Positions 36,396-45,368 of a stretch of DNA of 64,000 bases are shown here, in pieces. Numbering within the stretch: the first letter of the stretch is position 1; the number at the start of each line of letters is the position of its first letter. Below the pieces are notes generated by a model, which was not told the origin of the DNA, searched no databases, and saw nothing but the letters and a program-made list of their open reading frames with translations. The stretch comes from Sphingosinicella ginsenosidimutans (GTDB lineage: Bacteria; Pseudomonadota; Alphaproteobacteria; Sphingomonadales; Sphingomonadaceae): positions 1,719,001 to 1,783,000 of the forward strand of contig NZ_VOQQ01000001.1 of NCBI RefSeq assembly GCF_007995055.1, given 5' to 3'. The position numbers were made by a program, and so were the translations under genes.

Positions 36396-36988
36396 TGCAC
36401 CCCAACCGCCTCTTCCATATCGGCGAGCCGGCAGCGATGGCGGCGATGGTTCGCGATCTCGGCTTCGGCACGCTCGTCGCGCCGACGCCGGACGGCCTTC
36501 GTGCCGCCCATGTGCCGGTGCTGATCGACGGGGATCGCCTTCGTTTCCATGTCTCGAGGTCCAATCACCTCCATGCCGCGCTCGTCGGCGGCGTCGAGGC
36601 GCTGTTCGTCGCGACCGGGCCGAGCGCCTATATCAGCCCCGATTGGTATGGCCTCGCCGACAAGGTGCCGACCACCAATTATGTGGCGGTCGAGCTCAAC
36701 GGGCCGGTCCGGCCGCTCGATCGCGAGGGGCTTGTCGCCCTGCTCGACGGCCTGTCCGCCGCGGGCGAGGGGCGGCTCGCGCCGAAGCGGCCCTGGACCC
36801 GCGCCAAGATGACCGATGGGGTTTTCGAAAAGATGCTGAACGCGATCACCGGCTTTGAAATGACGATCCGCGACTGGCGCGGCACGGCCAAGCTGGGGCA
36901 GGACAAGCCCGCGGCGGCGCGGGCTGGCGCCGCCGATGCGCTGGCCGCGCTTGGCGATCTCAGAATGGCGGAGGCGATGCGGCGATGA
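36395..36988 (+). CDS. PaiB-like FMN-binding protein
   Basis: 197 aa. N-terminal split-barrel FMN fold with HPNRLFHIGEP, VPVLIDGDRLRFHVSRSNH, and WYGLADKVPTTNYVAVEL followed by KMTDGVFEKMLNAITGFEM, all typical of PaiB/FMN-binding negative transcriptional regulators. Whether it regulates transcription is unproven in this group. The start ATG overlaps the ygfZ stop; a TTG one codon earlier is less likely. Its stop overlaps the next gene's start. Confidence 0.85.
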   Translation: MHPNRLFHIGEPAAMAAMVRDLGFGTLVAPTPDGLRAAHVPVLIDGDRLRFHVSRSNHLHAALVGGVEALFVATGPSAYISPDWYGLADKVPTTNYVAVELNGPVRPLDREGLVALLDGLSAAGEGRLAPKRPWTRAKMTDGVFEKMLNAITGFEMTIRDWRGTAKLGQDKPAAARAGAADALAALGDLRMAEAMRR

Positions 36989-37212
36989 CCCGGGACGAGG
37001 CGGAAGCCAGGGCGCGAAACCGGTTCATCATGATGAACCTGGTCGGGATCGGCGGGACGATCGTGGTGCTGTTCTCGCTGCTCTTGTGGCAGACGGACCG
37101 GATCGTGGCCGGCGGCTCGATCCTCGGCCTTCCGCTCGCCTTTGTCGGCCTGTTCATCAGCTTCCTCGGCCCGCGCTGGCTGGCCCGGCGGTGGAAGACG
37201 CCGCCGCGATGA
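36985..37212 (+). CDS. Small two-helix membrane protein
   Basis: 75 aa. Charged N-terminus (EAEARARNRF), then two hydrophobic helices (about 17-35 and 43-60) and a basic tail. Overlaps both neighbours by 4 nt, between the PaiB-like and ATP12 genes. No family recognised. Confidence 0.65.
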   Translation: MTRDEAEARARNRFIMMNLVGIGGTIVVLFSLLLWQTDRIVAGGSILGLPLAFVGLFISFLGPRWLARRWKTPPR

Positions 37213-37889
37213 AGCGCTTCTACACGGCCGCCGAGGCCGACGCCGACCGGCGCGTCCTGCTCGACGGTCGCCCGATCCAGACGCCCGGCCGCACGCCGCT
37301 CGTCCTCCCCACCGCCGAGCTGGCCGAGGCGATCGCCGATGAATGGGGTGCTCAGGGCGAGACGATCGATCCGCGGTCGATGCCGCTCACCGGCCTCGCC
37401 AATGCCGCGATCGACCGGATCGGGCCCGATCCGGCGGGGTTCGCGCGCGGGCTCGCCGCTTATGGCGAGAGCGACCTGCTTTATTATCGCGCCGAGCGGC
37501 CGGCGAAGCTCGCCGCACGGCAGGCGGAAAGCTGGGATCCGCTGCTCGCCTGGGCGCGGAGCCGCTACGATGTCGATTTCGTCGTGACCGCTGGCGTGAT
37601 CCATCGCCCGCAGCCGGCCGAAACGGTCGCCCGGCTCGCCGCGGCGACGGCGGCACGCGATGCTTTCGCGCTGGCCGGCCTTCACCCGCTGGTGACGGTG
37701 GGCGGCTCGCTGATCGCCGCGCTCGCCTTGGCCGAAGGCGCGCTGGCCGTCGATGCCGCCTGGGCGGCGGTCAGCCTCGACGATGCGTGGCAGGCCGAGC
37801 AATGGGGCGAGGATGCGGAGGCGGCCAAGGCGCTCGCCGGCCGCCGCGCCGATTTCGCCGCCGGCGCCCGCTTCCTCAGTCTGCTCTAG
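37209..37889 (+). CDS. ATP12-family chaperone (F1 ATP synthase assembly)
   Basis: 226 aa. KRFYTAAEADADRRVLLDGRPI with the conserved RPIQTP continuation, PLTGLANAAID, and DLLYYRAERPAKLAARQAE mark the ATP12 family, assembly factors for the F1 alpha subunit in mitochondria and alphaproteobacteria. The start overlaps the small membrane-protein stop by 4 nt. Its 3' end overlaps the convergent membrane-protein gene by 14 nt. Confidence 0.93.
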   Translation: MKRFYTAAEADADRRVLLDGRPIQTPGRTPLVLPTAELAEAIADEWGAQGETIDPRSMPLTGLANAAIDRIGPDPAGFARGLAAYGESDLLYYRAERPAKLAARQAESWDPLLAWARSRYDVDFVVTAGVIHRPQPAETVARLAAATAARDAFALAGLHPLVTVGGSLIAALALAEGALAVDAAWAAVSLDDAWQAEQWGEDAEAAKALAGRRADFAAGARFLSLL

Positions 37890-38469
37890 CGGCCGGACCC
37901 TCCACGACGGCCGCGGCCGCCGCCGCCGGCAGGAACCAGCGCGCGATAATCAGCCCCGCGACGACGAGTCCGATCGTCTGCGTGACGAACCAATAGACCC
38001 AATAGGCCCAGCCATAATTGTTGAAGACCGGCTCGGCGAGCAGCGTCCAGACGGTGATGCCCAGCGAGAAGAGGATCACGAGCCGCGCCCGTGCGGCGAA
38101 GCTGGCCCCGCCGACGGCGGCGAGCCCGAACGCCATCAGCACGCCGGCGGCGAGCGCGATGGCGAGCCCGGTCGGCAGCATCGAAAGGTCTTCTGCGGCA
38201 AAGCCATGGACGTTGAAATGGATCGTCGCGATCGGCCCCTGGCCGTAAGCGACCGTGCCCTGCGCGGTATCGGGCGTCGGGATCAGATAGGTGCCCGTGC
38301 CCCCCGGCGTCAGATTCTGCGCCATGGCGAGCTGGAGCGCGGCGCTCTGCGCATCGTTCGCCTTGGAAATGGCGAGCCCCGAAAGCGGCGTCCCCCAGAA
38401 GACGAAGCCGATCACGAACATCGCCAGCCCGGCGGCAAGGCCGCCCATCAAAGTGCGTACCATCGCCAT
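37876..38469 (-). CDS. Multi-pass membrane protein of unknown function
   Basis: 197 aa with about four hydrophobic segments (about 6-28, 100-122, 128-150 and 160-182) and a polar loop containing NLTPGGTGTYLIPTPDT between the first two. ATG at 38469 or at 38463 (MVRTLMGG). No family recognised with confidence. Convergent with the ATP12 gene, divergent spacing of 80 nt to gmk. Confidence 0.65.
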   Translation of the reverse strand: MAMVRTLMGGLAAGLAMFVIGFVFWGTPLSGLAISKANDAQSAALQLAMAQNLTPGGTGTYLIPTPDTAQGTVAYGQGPIATIHFNVHGFAAEDLSMLPTGLAIALAAGVLMAFGLAAVGGASFAARARLVILFSLGITVWTLLAEPVFNNYGWAYWVYWFVTQTIGLVVAGLIIARWFLPAAAAAAVVEGPAARAD

Positions 38470-38549
38470 CCTCCCTGCTTTTCGACAGGCAGACTAGACC
38501 CGGTGCACGCGTCGCGGAAGCACCATTGTGGGCGACGCAGGCGCGGCGC

Positions 38550-39182
38550 TCAGCCGATCAGCTGGCGGACGAAATCGTGGAGGAAGACGCGGCGGCCGGC
38601 CTTCAGCCGCTCGGCCTTCAGGATGTTGAGCGCGAGCTCGCAGCATTTGTCCGCATTGTTGTTGATCAGGACATAATCATATTCGGCCCAGTGGCTGATC
38701 TCGGCCGCGGCCCGCTCCATGCGCCGCGCGATCACCTCGTCGCTGTCCGTCCCGCGCGTGCGGAGCCGCCGCTCCAGCTCCTCCATCGAGGGCGGCAGGA
38801 TGAACACCCGCACGATATCGGGATCGACCTGCTTCAGCTGCTGCGTGCCCTGCCAGTCGATGTCGAGCAGCACGTCGCGGCCTCGCTCGATCGTCTTCAG
38901 CACCTCGCCCTTCAGCGTGCCGTAGCGATGACCGAAGACATGCGCCCATTCCAGGAAGGCGCCTTCGTCGACCATCGCCTGGAAACGATCGTCGCTGACG
39001 AAATGATAATCGCGGCCGTCCACCTCGCCTGGCCGGATCGGCCGCGTCGTCGCGCTCACCGACAGCGCGATGCCGTCGTCGCTGTCGAGCAGCTTGCGCG
39101 CGATCGTTGACTTGCCGGCGCCCGACGGGCTCGAAAGGACGTAGAGGAGGCCCCGCCGCTTGAACGCGCTTGCGATTTCCAT
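38550..39182 (-). CDS. gmk: Guanylate kinase
   Basis: 210 aa, normal length. It phosphorylates GMP to GDP. P-loop SSPSGAGKST near residue 18, the GMP-binding RPGEVDGRDYHFVS segment, and LLDIDWQGTQQLK are diagnostic. The ATG at 39182 is used; a longer in-frame extension is not family-like. Stands alone on the minus strand. Confidence 0.97.
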   Translation of the reverse strand: MEIASAFKRRGLLYVLSSPSGAGKSTIARKLLDSDDGIALSVSATTRPIRPGEVDGRDYHFVSDDRFQAMVDEGAFLEWAHVFGHRYGTLKGEVLKTIERGRDVLLDIDWQGTQQLKQVDPDIVRVFILPPSMEELERRLRTRGTDSDEVIARRMERAAAEISHWAEYDYVLINNNADKCCELALNILKAERLKAGRRVFLHDFVRQLIG

Positions 39183-39254
39183 GCGCGCACCTGCCTTGGC
39201 CGCGCGCCGTCCGTCAAGTGGAGACGCCGCGCTTTTCCGTGCTAATGTGCGCGG

Positions 39255-39788
39255 ATGGGGCGGATGGTCGCGTTGCTGCGGGCGGTGAATGTCGGGGGGC
39301 GCAAGCTGCCGATGGCCGAGCTGCGCGCGCTTTGCGCCGAGCTCGGCTGGACCGATGTCGCGACCTATATCCAAAGCGGGAATGTCGTCTTTTCGGCCGA
39401 TGCGTCGCCGCAGGAGGCCGAAACGGCGCTTGAAGCGGTCGTCGCGAAAACCTGGGGTTACGACGCGCCGGCGGTCGTCCGGACGGCCCCGCAATGGGCC
39501 GCGCTGCCCGCGAGCAATCCCTTTCCCGACGTCGGCGAGGCCGAGCCGAACCGGCTGATGCTCCTCGTCTCCAAGGATCCGCCCGCCGACGGCGCGGCCG
39601 AGACGATCGAGGCGCGGGCGACGGCCGGCGAGCGGGTGCGCGCGTCCGGCGGCGCCTTGTGGTTCCATTATCCGCACGGTGCCGGCACCTCGAAACTGAC
39701 GCCTTCGCTGATCGACCGGGCGGTCGGATCGCCCGGCACGGCGCGCAACTGGCGCACCGTCCAGACCCTCCTCGGGATGCTCGGATGA
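39255..39788 (+). CDS. DUF1697-family protein
   Basis: 177 aa. VALLRAVNVGGRKLPMAEL, ATYIQSGNVVFSA and the late SLIDRAVGSPGTARNWRTV block identify DUF1697 (YcnI-independent, small alpha/beta proteins of unknown role). ATG at 39255. Its stop overlaps the start of the UPF0314 gene (ATGA). Confidence 0.9.
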   Translation: MGRMVALLRAVNVGGRKLPMAELRALCAELGWTDVATYIQSGNVVFSADASPQEAETALEAVVAKTWGYDAPAVVRTAPQWAALPASNPFPDVGEAEPNRLMLLVSKDPPADGAAETIEARATAGERVRASGGALWFHYPHGAGTSKLTPSLIDRAVGSPGTARNWRTVQTLLGMLG

Positions 39789-40360
39789 TCAGGACGGTCG
39801 CCCTCATCCCCCGCAAATACTGGATGGTCGCGCTGGTGATCGTCGCGCTCGCGGCGGCGGCCGAGCTTGCCATGGGCCGCCATCCGATCTGCGCCTGCGG
39901 CACGGTGAAGCTCTTCGTGTCCACGGTGAACGGGCCGGACAACAGCCAGCATCTCGCCGACTGGTACAGCCCGAGCCACCTCATCCACGGCTTCCTTTTC
40001 TACCTGGTCGGCTGGATCGTGCTTCGCTGGCGCCCGCCGGGCGAGCGGCTGATCCTGGCCACCGCAATCGAGGCCGCCTGGGAGGTGCTCGAGAACAGCC
40101 CGATCATCATCGATCGCTACCGCGCCGCGACGATCGCGCTCGGCTATACCGGCGACAGCGTCCTCAACTCGATGTGCGACATCGGCTTCATGATGCTCGG
40201 CTTCGGCCTCGCGCGGCGGCTCCCGCTCGCCGCTAGCATCGCGATCTGCGTCGGTTTCGAATTGCTGACGCTCTACGTGATCCGTGACAATCTGACGCTC
40301 AACGTCCTGATGCTGGTCGCTCCGAACGACGCGATCCGGCACTGGCAGGCGGGCGGATAG
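39785..40360 (+). CDS. UPF0314/DUF2585 membrane protein
   Basis: 191 aa. About five membrane segments and the conserved [35 protein letters not shown] and YTGDSVLNS blocks of the UPF0314 family, which is restricted mostly to alphaproteobacteria. Function unknown. Translation is coupled to DUF1697 by a 4-nt overlap. Confidence 0.92.
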   Translation: MIRTVALIPRKYWMVALVIVALAAAAELAMGRHPICACGTVKLFVSTVNGPDNSQHLADWYSPSHLIHGFLFYLVGWIVLRWRPPGERLILATAIEAAWEVLENSPIIIDRYRAATIALGYTGDSVLNSMCDIGFMMLGFGLARRLPLAASIAICVGFELLTLYVIRDNLTLNVLMLVAPNDAIRHWQAGG

Positions 40361-40369
40361 GAGGCGGTC

Positions 40370-40726
40370 TTGCGCATCGCTCTGGCGGCGGCATTCATGC
40401 TTTGGCTTTCCGCGCCGGCGGACGCGGCGGACGCGGCGGAGCGGGTCGCGCGCTGCGTGTTCACGTCGGGCGGCCCCGATCGCCCCTGGCGCGGGCCGTG
40501 CGTCTTTTCCGCCGATCGCGACGGCAGCTTCGCGCTCACGCCCGTCGAGGGCCGCGACATGGACGGGATGGAAGGATTCAGCCTCGACATCATCCGCCCC
40601 GGCGTCGGCCGTGCGGAATATATGATGACCTCGGGCCGCCACGAGGATGCGGGTATATTGCATCGCTCGCGCCGCGACCCGGCCTGCTGGGAATCGGGCC
40701 GCGGCTTTTCGGTCTGCGTCTATTGA
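40370..40726 (+). CDS. Small secreted protein of unknown function
   Basis: 118 aa. Probable TTG start at 40370 with GGAGG 6 nt upstream. Signal peptide ends ADAAD near residue 20. Four cysteines (VARCVF, GPCVF, PACWES, SVCVY) probably form disulfides. It follows the UPF0314 gene by 9 nt, and its stop overlaps the lldD start. Family not recognised. Confidence 0.6.
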   Translation: MRIALAAAFMLWLSAPADAADAAERVARCVFTSGGPDRPWRGPCVFSADRDGSFALTPVEGRDMDGMEGFSLDIIRPGVGRAEYMMTSGRHEDAGILHRSRRDPACWESGRGFSVCVY

Positions 40727-41862
40727 TGACGATCGCGTCCGCCGCGGATTTCCGGGAGGAAGCGCGCCGCCGCCTGCCGCGCTTCCTGTTCGATTATATC
40801 GACGGCGGCTCCTATGCGGAGCAGACGCTGCATCGCAATGTCGCCGATCTGGCCGCGATCGCGCTTCGCCAGCGCGTCCTCGTCGATGTCGACCGGATCG
40901 ATCTGACGACGCGCCTGTTGGGCACGGACATGGCGATGCCCTTCGCCCTCGGGCCGATCGGCCTTGCCGGCATGTATGCGCGGCGCGGCGAGGCCCAGGC
41001 CGCGCGCGCGGCGTGTGCGAAGGGGATCCCGGCCTGCCTCTCCAGCGTCTCGGTCTGCGGGATCGAGGAATTCGCTGCGGCGAGCGCGGCGCCCGTCTGG
41101 TTCCAGCTCTATGTCATCCGCGATCGCGGCTACATGGCCGATCTGCTGGCCCGGGCGAAGGCGGCGGGCGCGAGCGCGCTCTTCTTCACCGTCGACCTGC
41201 CGGTGCCTGGCGCCCGCTATCGCGATGTCCGCTCCGGCCTCGCCGGTCCCCGGTCAGGCCCCAAGCGGCTTTGGCAGACGATCACCCATCCGCGCTGGGC
41301 CTGGGACGTCGGGCTGCGCGGCCGGCCGCACAGCCTCGGCAATTTCCTTCCGGTCGTCGAAGGCAAGGCCGGGCTCGGCGACTATGTCGGCTGGATCGGC
41401 CGCAATTTCGATCCGACCTGCACCTGGGCCGATATCGATTGGGTCCGCACGCATTGGGACGGCCCGCTCGTCATCAAGGGCGTGCTCGACGCCGACGATG
41501 CCCGCCTTGCCGCCGATGCCGGGGCGGACGGGATCGTCGTGTCCAACCATGGCGGGCGCCAGCTCGACGGCGTCGCCTCCACCGCGCACGCACTCCCCTC
41601 TATCGCAGCGGCGGTCGGCGATCGGCTCACCGTGCTCGCCGACGGCGGCGTTCGTTCGGGGCTGGATGTGGTGCGGATGCTGGCGCTCGGCGCGAAAGGG
41701 GTGCTGCTGGGGCGCGCCTGGGCCTATGCGCTGGCCGCGCGGGGCGAGGCGGGAGTCGCCCGGCTCATCGACATTTTCGAGGCGGAGATGCGGGTGGCGA
41801 TGATGCTGACCGGAGCCACCGGGATCGCGCGCATCGGCCCGCACATCCTGGACCGGGGCTGA
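40726..41862 (+). CDS. lldD: FMN-dependent L-lactate dehydrogenase / alpha-hydroxy-acid oxidase family
   Basis: 378 aa, FMN TIM barrel. Seen: [17 protein letters not shown] at the N-terminus, [15 protein letters not shown], the catalytic [10 protein letters not shown] with active-site His and Arg, and [20 protein letters not shown] (phosphate binding). LldD oxidises L-lactate to pyruvate and passes electrons to quinone; other alpha-hydroxy acids are possible. ATG overlaps the preceding TGA. Confidence 0.9.
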   Translation: MTIASAADFREEARRRLPRFLFDYIDGGSYAEQTLHRNVADLAAIALRQRVLVDVDRIDLTTRLLGTDMAMPFALGPIGLAGMYARRGEAQAARAACAKGIPACLSSVSVCGIEEFAAASAAPVWFQLYVIRDRGYMADLLARAKAAGASALFFTVDLPVPGARYRDVRSGLAGPRSGPKRLWQTITHPRWAWDVGLRGRPHSLGNFLPVVEGKAGLGDYVGWIGRNFDPTCTWADIDWVRTHWDGPLVIKGVLDADDARLAADAGADGIVVSNHGGRQLDGVASTAHALPSIAAAVGDRLTVLADGGVRSGLDVVRMLALGAKGVLLGRAWAYALAARGEAGVARLIDIFEAEMRVAMMLTGATGIARIGPHILDRG

Positions 41863-41894
41863 GGCCGCCGCCGGGACGGGGCCGATCCGGCTCC

Positions 41895-41919
41895 GGAACG
41901 GACGCGCCGCCGCGACGTT
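41895..41919 (+). promoter_or_regulatory. GGAAC-N16-CGTT (EcfG-type) stress promoter
   Basis: GGAAC at 41895-41899, exactly 16 nt, then CGTT at 41916-41919, an exact match to the alphaproteobacterial general-stress (EcfG) consensus. It ends 36 nt before the ATG of the 47-aa membrane protein, a suitable leader length. Confidence 0.75.
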
Positions 41920-41954
41920 GGTGGGAAATATCCCTTCAGCGGAGAACCAACGTC

Positions 41955-42098
41955 ATGCTCTGGACCATCGTCGCCATCCTCATCCTCCTGTGGCTGGCAG
42001 GTTTCGCCTTCCATGTCGCCGGCGGGCTCATCCACCTTCTGCTCGTCGTCGCCCTGATCGTCGGCCTGTTCCAGCTTTTCGCCGGCCGCAGGGCCTGA
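41955..42098 (+). CDS. Small hydrophobic lmo0937-type membrane protein
   Basis: 47 aa: MLWTIVAILILLWLAGFAFH leads into GGLIHLLLVVALIVGLFQLF and a short basic end. It is the DUF5670/lmo0937-type pattern, a tiny two-helix protein often tied to stress. GGAGA lies about 12 nt before the ATG. The EcfG-type promoter upstream supports stress-induced expression. Confidence 0.85.
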   Translation: MLWTIVAILILLWLAGFAFHVAGGLIHLLLVVALIVGLFQLFAGRRA

Positions 42099-42108
42099 GA
42101 GGGCACGA

Positions 42109-42783
42109 TTATCGGGCCGCTCGCGGCACCGCCTCGGTGCCGGGCGGCTCGGGATCCTCGCCCCGCTCGATCACGGCGCAGGGACTCTCATTGTGGTTGG
42201 GCCCCGACGATCCCCAGCGGCGAAAGCCGTTGGTGTCGATGTGGAAGCGCTGGAAGGCGTAGAAGCCCAGGCCGACCCGCGCCGCGCGGCCGGAGCGCGC
42301 GTGCATCGCGCATAGCCGACGCATCAGATCGTGCCGGTCGAGCGGCTGGACCGGGATCATGTCCAGCGCGAAATAGCCCTGGTGCGCGCTTCCCGGCGCG
42401 CCGTGGGCGCAGGCATTGAGCGCCGGGTCGCGATAGCCCGAGACGACCTCGACGGTCCCGACCGACCGTTCCACATGGTCGCGGATGTAGCGGATCGTGT
42501 TCGCCATGCCGGGCCAAAGGTTCGGCGGCGCGACCTCGAACGGCTGGCCGTTGCATTCGCGCCACATGCTCGCGGTCCTCAGCACCTGATAGGTCGGCAC
42601 TGCATGGGCGACGCCGGCGGCGGCCTGCCACGCCTCGAACGAGAGCACCTGGCCGCGCCGGCCCGGGGCGGCGTCGAGCCAGGCCTCATAATCCGCCTCG
42701 CTCTGGCCTTCGGGCAATTCCTGCGCGGGAAGCGGCGTTGAAAGGAGCAGGACGGTGGCGGCGAGGAGGCGACGCATCTTCAT
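42109..42783 (-). CDS. M15-family (D-Ala-D-Ala carboxypeptidase-like) exported protein
   Basis: 224 aa. Signal peptide to about residue 21, then a peptidoglycan-peptidase-like zinc site: VVSGYRDPALN, SAHQGYFALD (His...Asp) and FHIDTNGFRRWG. This corresponds to the HxxxxxxD...HxD arrangement of M15A peptidases. Probably acts on cell-wall peptides in the periplasm; some relatives have lost activity, so this is not proven. Start ATG at 42783 (or 42777). Confidence 0.75.
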   Translation of the reverse strand: MKMRRLLAATVLLLSTPLPAQELPEGQSEADYEAWLDAAPGRRGQVLSFEAWQAAAGVAHAVPTYQVLRTASMWRECNGQPFEVAPPNLWPGMANTIRYIRDHVERSVGTVEVVSGYRDPALNACAHGAPGSAHQGYFALDMIPVQPLDRHDLMRRLCAMHARSGRAARVGLGFYAFQRFHIDTNGFRRWGSSGPNHNESPCAVIERGEDPEPPGTEAVPRAAR

Positions 42784-42930
42784 GCCACCGCTATAACAGC
42801 TCCGCCACGCCGCGCGCGTCCCAAATCAGGCCTTAGCGCGCGTTAACCATGTCGCTTGAACGAAGATTAGCCTCGATCCGCCAAGGGGGTCGAATGGAGG
42901 GCGTCCGTCCGGCGCCCGGAGGGACTTGGG

Positions 42931-44772
42931 ATGATCTTCGGCAAGATACGTCGCCCGGCCGAACGCAAGGGCCTGCTGGCGCGGCTCGCACGCGACGCGC
43001 GCGGCAACACGCTTGCCATCGTCGCGGCGGCGATGATCCCGCTCACCGCGATGATCGGCTCCGGCATCGACATGAGCCGCGCCTACATGGCCAAGACCCG
43101 GCTCCAGAGCGCGTGCGATGCCGCGGCGCTCGCCGGCCGCCGCGTCATGCAGGACGACACCGTCGATTCGAACGTCACCGACACGGCGACGCGGTTCCTC
43201 AACTTCAACTTCCCGCAGAACCTTTACCAGACGACCGCCTTTTCGCCGAACATCACCAAGCCCGAATCCGGCACGGTGCATATCGACGTGCGCACCCGCA
43301 TGCCGACCACGATCATGCGCATGTTCGGCTTCTCGAGCCTGCCGCTCAATGTTTCCTGCGATGCCTCGCTCAACTTCGTGAACACCGACATCATGCTGGT
43401 GCTCGACGTGACCGGATCGATGGCGCAGGACGTCAACGGCCACTCGACCAGCGTCGCCGCCAACCAGAAGATCAGCGCGCTGCGCGACGCGGTGCTCGCA
43501 CTCTATGACGAGCTGAAGCCGATCCAGGACCAGCTCGAGGCCAACCATCTCCGCCTGCGCTACGGCATCGTGCCTTATTCGAGCACGGTGAACGTGGGCA
43601 GCCTGATCCGATCGGTGGACTCGTCCTACCTGGCGAGCAGCGTCTCCTATCAGACGCGGGTCGCGAACTACACGAACCCCAATTACAGCCAGACGGACAG
43701 CCCCGAGCAGACGCTGGCCGACGAAAGTTCGAACCAGAGCAGGAGCAGTCGCTGCACGAGCTGGGCGAACGATACCGTGACCACCGGAACGCCGCCGGCG
43801 ACGACGACGACCGACACCTACACCTATGCGAGCTACAATTCGAGCAACGGGACCTGCGTGCGTCACCATAAGCGGCACACCACGACCTACACGCTCGAGA
43901 ATTACGGCTTCCAGAATTACACGCAGCAGGCGTCCACCTACGACACGAGTCAGTACAAGCTCGGCAATACGGTCCGGATCGCGACGAACACCAACGGTCA
44001 CGTTCCGACCTCGCAAAGCTTCAACCTCCAGCAGCTCGCGTCGGTGTCGGGCGTCAGCACCACCAATTCATCGTGGAACGGCTGCATCGAGGAACGCAGC
44101 ACCGTCAGCACGATCACGTCCTCGTCCGGGTTCAACATCCCGACCGACGCCTATGATCTCAACGTCAACTTCATTCCGAACAGCGACGCGACACGCTGGC
44201 GGCCGATGTGGCCCGACATCGAATATCGGACGACGACATCGCAACCGAGCACCGCATGCCCGGTTGAAGCGAAGCGGCTGCAGGCGTGGACCCGCACCGC
44301 CATGCAGAGCTATGTCAACAGCCTCCAGCCTGGCGGCAACACCTATCACGACATCGGCATGATCTGGGGCGCGCGGCTGATCTCCAATGGTGGGATCTTC
44401 GCCGACAGCACCGACAGCTACAACGGCATGCCGGTCAGCCGGCACATCATCTTCATGACCGACGGCATCATGGAGCCGAGCACCTCCGTCTATTCCGCTT
44501 ATGGTGTCGAATCGCTCGACAAGCGCATCACCGGCGGCACGACCTCGCAGCAGACCGCGCGGCATACGCAGCGTTTCCGAATGATCTGCAATGCCGCCAA
44601 GACGCTCAACGCCTCGATCTGGGTGATCGGCTTCGGCGTCTCGCTCAGCGACGAGCTCAAGGAATGCGCCAGCAACGCCAGCCAGGCCTCGACCGTCGCC
44701 GATCGCGACGCGCTGATCGCCCGGTTCCGCCAGATCGGCAGCCAGATCGGCGCCCTGAGGCTGACGCAATGA
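42931..44772 (+). CDS. tadG: TadG-like pilus/secretion protein with von Willebrand A domain
   Basis: 613 aa. An N-terminal TadE-like segment with one membrane helix (ARGNTLAIVAAAMIPLTAMIG, split at its start) is followed by MIDAS residues LVLDVTGSMAQD near residue 155, a long Ser/Thr/Asn-rich insertion (about 235-390), and the rest of the VWA fold (VIGFGVS). Such proteins sit in the Flp-pilus (Tad) system and may bind surfaces or pilin. GGGACTTGGG precedes the ATG. Its stop overlaps tadE. Confidence 0.88.
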   Translation: MIFGKIRRPAERKGLLARLARDARGNTLAIVAAAMIPLTAMIGSGIDMSRAYMAKTRLQSACDAAALAGRRVMQDDTVDSNVTDTATRFLNFNFPQNLYQTTAFSPNITKPESGTVHIDVRTRMPTTIMRMFGFSSLPLNVSCDASLNFVNTDIMLVLDVTGSMAQDVNGHSTSVAANQKISALRDAVLALYDELKPIQDQLEANHLRLRYGIVPYSSTVNVGSLIRSVDSSYLASSVSYQTRVANYTNPNYSQTDSPEQTLADESSNQSRSSRCTSWANDTVTTGTPPATTTTDTYTYASYNSSNGTCVRHHKRHTTTYTLENYGFQNYTQQASTYDTSQYKLGNTVRIATNTNGHVPTSQSFNLQQLASVSGVSTTNSSWNGCIEERSTVSTITSSSGFNIPTDAYDLNVNFIPNSDATRWRPMWPDIEYRTTTSQPSTACPVEAKRLQAWTRTAMQSYVNSLQPGGNTYHDIGMIWGARLISNGGIFADSTDSYNGMPVSRHIIFMTDGIMEPSTSVYSAYGVESLDKRITGGTTSQQTARHTQRFRMICNAAKTLNASIWVIGFGVSLSDELKECASNASQASTVADRDALIARFRQIGSQIGALRLTQ

Positions 44773-45368
44773 TCCGCCGCCTTCGCCTCCGCCGGATCGG
44801 CCGCGACCAGGGCGGCGCGACCATCGTCGAATTCGCGATGGTGCTGCCGGTGCTGTGCACCTTGCTGCTCGGCGTGCTCGATCTCGGCTATCGCGCCTAT
44901 GCCGCGGCGGTGCTCCAGGGCGCGCTCCAGGAGGCCGCGCGCATGTCGACCGTCGGCGGCATTCCGATGAGCCAGATCAACGATCGGGTCCGCGCGCGGC
45001 TTGGCGCCTTCACCAACCGCGGCACCGTGACGATCAGCACGTCGAGCTATTTCGATTTCACCGATATCGGCAAGATGGAGCCGATCGTCGCGGACCATGG
45101 CGGCGATCCCAACCGTCCCGATGTCTCCGGCGACTGCTTCACAGACATCAACAATGACGGCAGCTGGGACGAGCAGGGTCGCGCCGGGCTCGGCGCGGCG
45201 GAGGATGTCGTGCGCTATCGGGCGACGCTCACCTTCCCGCACATCGTTCCGATCGGCAATTTCCTTCCCGGGTGGAACAACAACGTCGTCCTGTCCGCCG
45301 AAACCATGCTTCGCAACCAGCCCTATGCGGGACGCAACACGTCATGGCCGATCGTATGCATTCCCTGA
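44769..45368 (+). CDS. tadE: TadE-family pseudopilin-like protein
   Basis: 199 aa. Type IV-like hydrophobic N-terminus (GGATIVEFAMVLPVLCTLLLG, with the conserved Glu), then a soluble domain containing a dockerin-like calcium loop D126-x-N-x-D-G-x-x-D134. TadE proteins are minor pilins. The ATG overlaps the tadG stop. Its 3' end overlaps the next TadE gene by 25 nt. Confidence 0.88.
   Translation: MIRRLRLRRIGRDQGGATIVEFAMVLPVLCTLLLGVLDLGYRAYAAAVLQGALQEAARMSTVGGIPMSQINDRVRARLGAFTNRGTVTISTSSYFDFTDIGKMEPIVADHGGDPNRPDVSGDCFTDINNDGSWDEQGRAGLGAAEDVVRYRATLTFPHIVPIGNFLPGWNNNVVLSAETMLRNQPYAGRNTSWPIVCIP

Noticed and set aside
42833..42847. CtrA-like TTAG...TTAAC upstream of tadG
   Set aside because: The spacer is one base short of the required seven; only the GTTAACC half-site is convincing.
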